Source of the DNA: Carbonatibacter sp965199245
Lineage (GTDB): Bacteria > Pseudomonadota > Alphaproteobacteria > Kiloniellales > Kiloniellaceae
Direction of reading: 5' to 3'
Assembly: GCA_965199245.1 (NCBI GenBank)
Contig: CBDAQP010000003.1
Span: 434,001 to 498,000, forward strand
DNA: 64,000 bases
How positions within the stretch are numbered: position 1 is the first letter of the stretch; each line of letters starts with the position of its first letter. Both the position numbers and the translations under genes were made by a program. This document shows, one piece after another, positions 60,255 through 64,000 of the stretch. A model generated the notes under the pieces. That model worked only from the letters and a program-made list of their open reading frames with translations, made no database searches and was not told the origin of the DNA.

Positions 60255-61192
60255 GTGTTTTCTCCGACAAAGCGATAGCCGTCCTGCGCCGTTTCCACGC
60301 GCCCCATCCCCCCACCGGGCAAGTGAAAGCCGACAACCGGCATTTTTTCATGGACAATACGCTCGAACAGAGCCGTGCGGGTGACAATACCCTGTTCCTG
60401 ATCCTGATCGCCGCCACTGGGCCAGTGGGGCTTGCGAAAGGCCAGATGTCCATTGCCAATGGCATCCCCCAGAACCATCATAGACTCCGAACCCTGGCGG
60501 ATTTCAAAACTCATATGCCCCGGCGTGTGCCCCGGTGTCGCAACAGCACCAATGCCGGGCAAAATTTCCTGTCCATCGTCAAACAATTCAATCCGGTCTT
60601 CCAGATGGGTCAAGCGGCGTTTGGCTCCAACCGCAAAGGACACACGGTCTTGACCAATACGTTCAACCGTTCGCGGGTTCCACCAATAGTCCCACTCTGC
60701 CCGCCCCATGAAAAAGGTCGCCTCGGGAAACAACAGCTCATCAAAATCATCCAACACCCCCCAGAGATGATCGGGGTGGGCATGGGTAAAAACAACATGG
60801 GTCACGTCCTCCGGCGTCAACCCCTGCGCCGCCAGGCTGTCCAACAACCGTCCCGAGCTTTCCATAAAATCAGGCCCGCTGCCAACATCAAACAACACCG
60901 TCCGCCCCCCATCGCGATAAAGGGTCAGGTTACATTCCGGTGTAATCGTTTCGGCAGAGAGCGCAAATTCTGCAAGAATCGGGGCCAGTTCCTGCCATGG
61001 CAATCCACCAAAGGCAAAATCACCGGGCAGTGTGAGATAGCCATCACTCAGCGTCGTCAGGCGTGCCGTCCCCAATACCCGCGCGACCGCAGACCGCACC
61101 AGCCCACCCCCGAAAGCCACCCCCAGAGCCGCCCCCAAAAAACGCCGCCGCGAGCGTGAGGGAGGATAAAGACGACGGGGTAAAGGTGACAT
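60251..61192 (-). CDS. Periplasmic metallo-beta-lactamase-fold hydrolase, sox-linked
   Basis: A 313-residue protein with a twin-arginine signal (SRRRFLGAALGVAFGG) and a complete metal site: FTHAHPDHLWGVLDD (HxHxDH), ATPGHTPGHMSFEI, MVLGDAIGN and a late His in VVGFHLPGGG. It is coupled by a 4-base overlap to the SoxH-like gene and may be the counterpart of Paracoccus SoxG. An AT-rich ATTC-type site lies just upstream (61214-61232), as before other sox units. The substrate is unknown. Confidence 0.8.
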   Translation of the reverse strand: MSPLPRRLYPPSRSRRRFLGAALGVAFGGGLVRSAVARVLGTARLTTLSDGYLTLPGDFAFGGLPWQELAPILAEFALSAETITPECNLTLYRDGGRTVLFDVGSGPDFMESSGRLLDSLAAQGLTPEDVTHVVFTHAHPDHLWGVLDDFDELLFPEATFFMGRAEWDYWWNPRTVERIGQDRVSFAVGAKRRLTHLEDRIELFDDGQEILPGIGAVATPGHTPGHMSFEIRQGSESMMVLGDAIGNGHLAFRKPHWPSGGDQDQEQGIVTRTALFERIVHEKMPVVGFHLPGGGMGRVETAQDGYRFVGENT

Positions 61193-61213
61193 CTGCCTGC
61201 TCTCCTGTTTTTT

Positions 61214-61232
61214 ATATATTCAAATATGACAT
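61214..61232. promoter_or_regulatory. Operator-like AT-rich site upstream of the distal hydrolase operon
   Basis: ATATATTCAAATATGACAT lies 22 bases before the ATG at 61192. ATTCAAATAT is identical to the core between soxS and soxV (48636-48645), and TATATTCA also occurs upstream of soxX and soxB. This suggests control by the same regulator. Confidence 0.5.
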
Positions 61233-61239
61233 AATTTAA

Positions 61240-61503
61240 AAAAAGCGCAAGCAATCGGGAACCTCCAAAAACGCCAAACCTCTATGGGTTGGCCGGACAG
61301 CCCTTTCGCGCCGGGGGAACCGGTGTGCCGTTCTCGCGGGCGATGTCCTGAGTGTGAGTAAGACCGCGATATTCCCGGAATATGGGGTGAAGTATCAGAA
61401 CGCCCCCACAGAAGACGACGAATTTTTTCTAGCCCCTTTAAACTGGATGAGCTGGGCGTCCCCAGATTGGATTAAACAGCACAACAGGGACAGGAAACCA
61501 TGA
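61240..61503 (+). pseudogene. Open reading remnant without a start, unknown
   Basis: One plus-strand frame is open from about 61240 to TGA 61501-61503 and has protein-like composition in its second half: VLAGDVLSVSKTAIFPEYG, then NAPTEDDEFFLAPLNWMSW and SPDWIKQHNRDRKP. No start codon or ribosome site is seen upstream. I recognise no family. It is probably the 3' end of a gene whose beginning was lost. Confidence 0.35.
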
Positions 61504-61531
61504 ATGAGACAATATTGGCATAAATGAGAGA

Positions 61532-61678
61532 ATGGCTCGCGTCGAAGAATCACAGCAAGGGTTGAATAGTTATCTGCCTCTCTTGCTCAAACGCTTTGAA
61601 GGAATTGAGGACAGGCTTGAAGCCAACCTCAATGAAGCGCGCCAGGAATTAAGAGAAACAAAGTTGACAACGCTGTAA
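61532..61678 (+). CDS. Possible 48-residue coiled-coil protein
   Basis: ATG 61532 has GAGAG close before it and reads MARVEESQQGLNSYLPLLLK, then RFEGIEDRLEANLNEARQEL and RETKLTTL. The heptad-like pattern suggests one amphipathic helix. It overlaps no other gene. Followed by short repeats of TTTAAGAGAAAAA (61680-61713) and the promoter of the small RNA. Confidence 0.35.
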   Translation: MARVEESQQGLNSYLPLLLKRFEGIEDRLEANLNEARQELRETKLTTL

Positions 61679-61716
61679 AGTTTAAGAGAAAAATGTCAAA
61701 TTTAAGAGAAAAAGAG

Positions 61717-61746
61717 TTTACACTGCTGTAAAGTTGTGGATATAAG
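61717..61746 (+). promoter_or_regulatory. Promoter of the small RNA upstream of DUF3800
   Basis: TTTACA (61717-61722), 18 bases, TATAAG (61741-61746). A start near 61753 would give a transcript of about 75 bases to the terminator at 61796-61829. Hexamers were read by eye. Confidence 0.5.
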
Positions 61747-61752
61747 ATTCTT

Positions 61753-61829
61753 GAGACGCAGTTATTTCATTTGGGATAAACGCCCTCGTTCCGAGGCCCG
61801 CGCTTTATGCGCGGGCTTTCGTGTTTTTT
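61753..61829 (+). ncRNA. Small structured RNA directly upstream of DUF3800, with terminator
   Basis: Two consecutive perfect hairpins: CCTCG-TTC-CGAGG (61784-61796) and GCCCGCGC-TTTAT-GCGCGGGC (61796-61816), the latter followed by a U-rich run to 61829. The DUF3800 ribosome site GGAGGT starts only a few bases further on. Several conserved RNA structures found upstream of DUF3800 genes have been published as DUF3800 motifs; this one has the right position, but I cannot align it to a particular class. It could be a free small RNA or an attenuator in the leader. Confidence 0.5.
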
Positions 61830-61841
61830 GTGGAGGTATCT

Positions 61842-62586
61842 ATGACCTATATCGCTTATCTGGATGAGTTCGGGCCTTACGTCAGTCGTGATCACCCCAA
61901 ACACAACGATAATCCGGTTTTTGGGCTGGCCGGTTTGGTTCTTCCCGCAACAGAAGTCCGCAACTTCGGAACATGGTTTTATAAGGGAAAGTGTAAACTC
62001 CTTCACTGTGAAATCAGTCAAAGCGACGAACACCCTGCCAAATGGGAAAAGAAGGGATCGCGACTCTACACCGTTAAAAATATCGAGAAATATCGAGAAC
62101 TCCGCCAATTCACAAACAGGTTCCTGAACAAGATCAAAGATTGTAACGGGTTTGTGTTTTATGTTGGTGAAAAGAAAGACTGCCCCGATAACCATAAATC
62201 CAATCGTCTCTATAATCGCGTTTTGCGTGAGGCGATAAAACGGCTGGATCAATTCTGTACGAAGGATCGCCCCTCAACTGAAAACTTACTGCTGATTATG
62301 GATCAGCATCCTCAAAGAGAGGAACTGCTGACGGCGGCGTCAATCTCAATGTATGGTCATGATAATCATGGGCGTTCATTGATTGAGCCTCCGTTTCAGG
62401 CCGAGAGTCATCGTTATCAAACTTCAGGCGGCGGACTGGATTGCCGCTCTTGTAGGGCGTATGGGAGCGGCCTGGAAGGGGGATGGGTCTTACTTGGAAA
62501 ATCAGGTTTTCTGCACATATTTTCAAGAACGCTTTAAGCGTGTGAAACGCAGGAGCAGTATTCGCTCGAAAAACCCGGATGTCTAA
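61842..62586 (+). pseudogene. DUF3800 protein, frameshifted
   Basis: DUF3800 proteins have an RNase H-like fold and occur in mobile and defence contexts; no activity is established here. Start ATG 61842 with GGAGGT. The first acidic motif is YLDEFGPYV (family usual: LDESG), then NPVFGLAGLVLP, RLYNRVLREAIKRLDQF and LLIMDQH. After IEPPFQAESHRYQ the frame changes near 62421 (two bases missing or one added). The other frame continues LQAADWIAALVGRMGAAWKG and FCTYFQERFKRVKRRSSI to TAA 62584-62586. The unshifted frame runs on to 62537 with nonsense sequence. Confidence 0.8.
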
Positions 62587-62688
62587 TTGATAGCCAGACG
62601 AGTCCCTCTCAAAACCTCCAGCCTCTGACAGAACGCGAGGGGCGCATTTTTCCTGCGCCAGTGGGAGCCATCCCCATTCAAGACAGAA

Positions 62689-62714
62689 CCCCGAAAGGCT
62701 GTTGCCTTTCGGGG
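62689..62714 (-). terminator. Hairpin after the autotransporter gene
   Basis: CCCCGAAAGG and CCTTTCGGGG pair perfectly around CTGTTG, 28 bases beyond the stop at 62743. On the minus strand it is followed by TTCTGTCTT, a weak T run, so termination is plausible but not certain. Confidence 0.6.
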
Positions 62715-62742
62715 CCGCCGCTGGTTAAGTTCACAGGGTAGG

Positions 62743-64000
62743 TCAGAACTTGACCCTGGCATTCAGGCGGGCACTGTGGCCCGTGTAGCCAGTGCGGGCA
62801 CTCAGGTCATAGTCCGCCCCGATTGACCAGCGCGGGGCACTATAGCTCAGGCCCACCCCTGCGGTGCCTGACAGCTTCCTGACCTTCGCCCCCTTGACCG
62901 TAAAGCGGGAACCGCCGCCGGTGAACCGGCCGCGTGCCGTCGTTTGATCCCCCGCAAAGTCATAGGACAGCCCCACACGCGCCACGGGAACAAGGGTGCC
63001 ATTCCCCCGGGTGATCTCTTTGTGTAGGCGGGTGCCCAGCGTCCCCACAACCGCATCAATCGACCCCACTGTGATCTTCTGGTTCAGGCTCAACGCCCCC
63101 GTCGTGGTATAACGCACCGACCCCACCCGCGTCCACGACAGACCCGCCGTCGGGGTCAGCGTCGTGCTCACATCAAGGCTCAGCGGCACACCACCACCCA
63201 CAGAGGCCGTCAGGCTGGTCGTGTCATAGGCCGACTTGCGCGTCAAGACCGCCACACGCGAGGTCGTGCTCACATCGTTGCGCCCGACGCCCACCTGACC
63301 GTCCACATAATAACGCCCCGTGCTGTAATCCCCGTAAATCGAGACCTGCCAGCTCCTGACATCCGTCTTATCCTCGCCAAAACCCTTGCCCGTAATCCGG
63401 CTGGTGCTATAGGCCAGAGCCGTCCCCACACGACCCCGTTCCCCCACAGGCGCATCCACACCCACCGCAAGGCCCCGCGCAGAGGTCCGATAACCGTCAA
63501 TATTCTGTGTCCTGTCCTTCGCCTGTTCGCCCCGACGGCCAAACGGCTTGAGCCAGAAGGCCCTGTCCAGTCCCTCACCCCCGGTCGCAAATCCGCTCTG
63601 CACAAATCCGCTCTGGCTGTCCCCCCCGCGCTGCAGAGCAAGACGGTCGGACAATAGACCCGCCACCTGTCTCCCCGTCGAGAGCACCACCCTCCTCACC
63701 CCGACCAGCGCGGTCATCTGCGGCGTGAGCTGGGCCGCAAGACGCCTGACCTGCGCCTCATTCCCCGCCCGGGTCGCCTCCTCGAGAATCTTCTTCACAG
63801 GGTCGTTCGCCGGTAAATCCTTCGCAACATCCGCCGCCGCCAAAAGAACAGTGGCTTCAGACAGAGACACGCCCAGCTTCGACGACACCTCCCCCGCAGA
63901 CTTAAAGCCAACCGCATTCGGCGTCATAAGGGCAATGGGGCGACTAAGGCCCTTATCCGCAACATCAACATCCCTATCCGCATCTTTATCATCGACATCC
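62743..64000 (-). CDS. Autotransporter outer-membrane beta-barrel protein (N-terminal part outside window)
   Basis: The frame is open to the right edge of the window, so the gene starts beyond base 64000. The C-terminal 280 or so residues are an autotransporter beta-domain: AFWLKPFGRRGEQAKDR, alternating amphipathic strands (RYYVDGQVGVGRNDVSTT, VPVARVGLSYDF, WSIGADYDLSARTGYTGH) and the final ARVKF with a terminal Phe, the signal for outer-membrane insertion. Before it is a helical linker (LSTGRQVAGLLSDRLALQRG), and at the window edge an Asp-rich stretch DVDDKDADRDVDVADKG, which resembles calcium-binding type 3 repeats. The passenger is not visible. Confidence 0.88.
   Translation of the reverse strand, partial: DVDDKDADRDVDVADKGLSRPIALMTPNAVGFKSAGEVSSKLGVSLSEATVLLAAADVAKDLPANDPVKKILEEATRAGNEAQVRRLAAQLTPQMTALVGVRRVVLSTGRQVAGLLSDRLALQRGGDSQSGFVQSGFATGGEGLDRAFWLKPFGRRGEQAKDRTQNIDGYRTSARGLAVGVDAPVGERGRVGTALAYSTSRITGKGFGEDKTDVRSWQVSIYGDYSTGRYYVDGQVGVGRNDVSTTSRVAVLTRKSAYDTTSLTASVGGGVPLSLDVSTTLTPTAGLSWTRVGSVRYTTTGALSLNQKITVGSIDAVVGTLGTRLHKEITRGNGTLVPVARVGLSYDFAGDQTTARGRFTGGGSRFTVKGAKVRKLSGTAGVGLSYSAPRWSIGADYDLSARTGYTGHSARLNARVKF

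Noticed and set aside
61821..62537. Intact 238-residue DUF3800 protein
   Set aside because: The last 40 residues are out of frame; the conserved LQAADWIAALVGRMG block follows in another frame.
1..64000. tRNA or rRNA genes
   Set aside because: The intergenic stretches were read for T-loop and clover-leaf patterns and none was found; a covariance-model scan would be decisive.

Overview
The window is chromosomal DNA of an alphaproteobacterium. It carries a C5-pathway 5-aminolevulinate synthase (hemA), the division-site ATPase MipZ, the aerobic cobaltochelatase subunit CobT, a class II DAHP synthase, a 17-kDa-antigen-type glycine-zipper lipoprotein and a complete-core Sox (thiosulfate oxidation) locus. 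A fuller placement cannot be read from the sequence alone. The host is probably an aerobic or microaerobic sulfur oxidiser.

Layout. 1-1.5 kb: end of cobT and an overlapping flavin reductase. 1.5-7.6 kb: a large DUF4011-helicase-Vsr-DUF3320 (Hhe-type) defence protein, bracketed by a 17-bp direct repeat, with an IS5-type transposase tail on the right. 7.8-22.2 kb: housekeeping block (membrane J-protein, mipZ, nth, hemA, PadR-like regulator, SDR, pdxH, lipoprotein, cbpA-cbpM, fabI, aroC, hemH, RNA m5U methyltransferase, sppA). 22.2-25.8 kb: accessory island with a DUF262 N-terminal stump, a Sel1-repeat protein, IS21-like ends forming a small non-coding element, a hydrolase remnant and an HrgA/COG2958 protein. 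25.8-35.6 kb: FAD oxidase-tsaC-cysQ, then guaB (frameshifted), ppx, rlmE, rsmB-like and guaA. 35.6-37.6 kb: AT-rich insert with a Shedu (DUF4263) defence nuclease and a small exported protein. 37.7-46.6 kb: rplM-rpsI, a broken cheZ, nadE-sufE-DAHP synthase, a frameshifted membrane protein, gor and gabD. 46.7-61.2 kb: sox locus (soxT-soxR-soxS leftwards; soxV-X-Y-Z-A and soxB-C-D-F rightwards; two metallo-hydrolases leftwards), interrupted between soxF and soxH by higBA, a dead IS5-type insertion and a gene fragment. 61.2-62.6 kb: remnants, a small structured RNA and a frameshifted DUF3800 gene. 62.7-64 kb: the barrel end of an autotransporter that runs off the window.

How the parts work together. 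SoxXA, SoxYZ, SoxB and SoxCD form the periplasmic multienzyme system; SoxV and SoxS supply reductant, SoxT probably imports a sulfur compound, SoxR is an ArsR repressor, and SoxF is a sulfide dehydrogenase flavoprotein. Similar AT-rich ATTC/GAAT sites lie in front of soxS/soxV, soxX, soxB and the distal hydrolase operon, so one regulator probably governs the whole locus. Defence or conflict genes (Hhe, DUF262 stump, HrgA, Shedu, HigBA, DUF3800) are scattered singly between housekeeping genes rather than in one island. Gene decay is visible: cheZ carries several lesions, the DUF3800 gene and transposase are frameshifted, and guaB and a small membrane protein each lack one A in an A run, which could equally be sequencing error.
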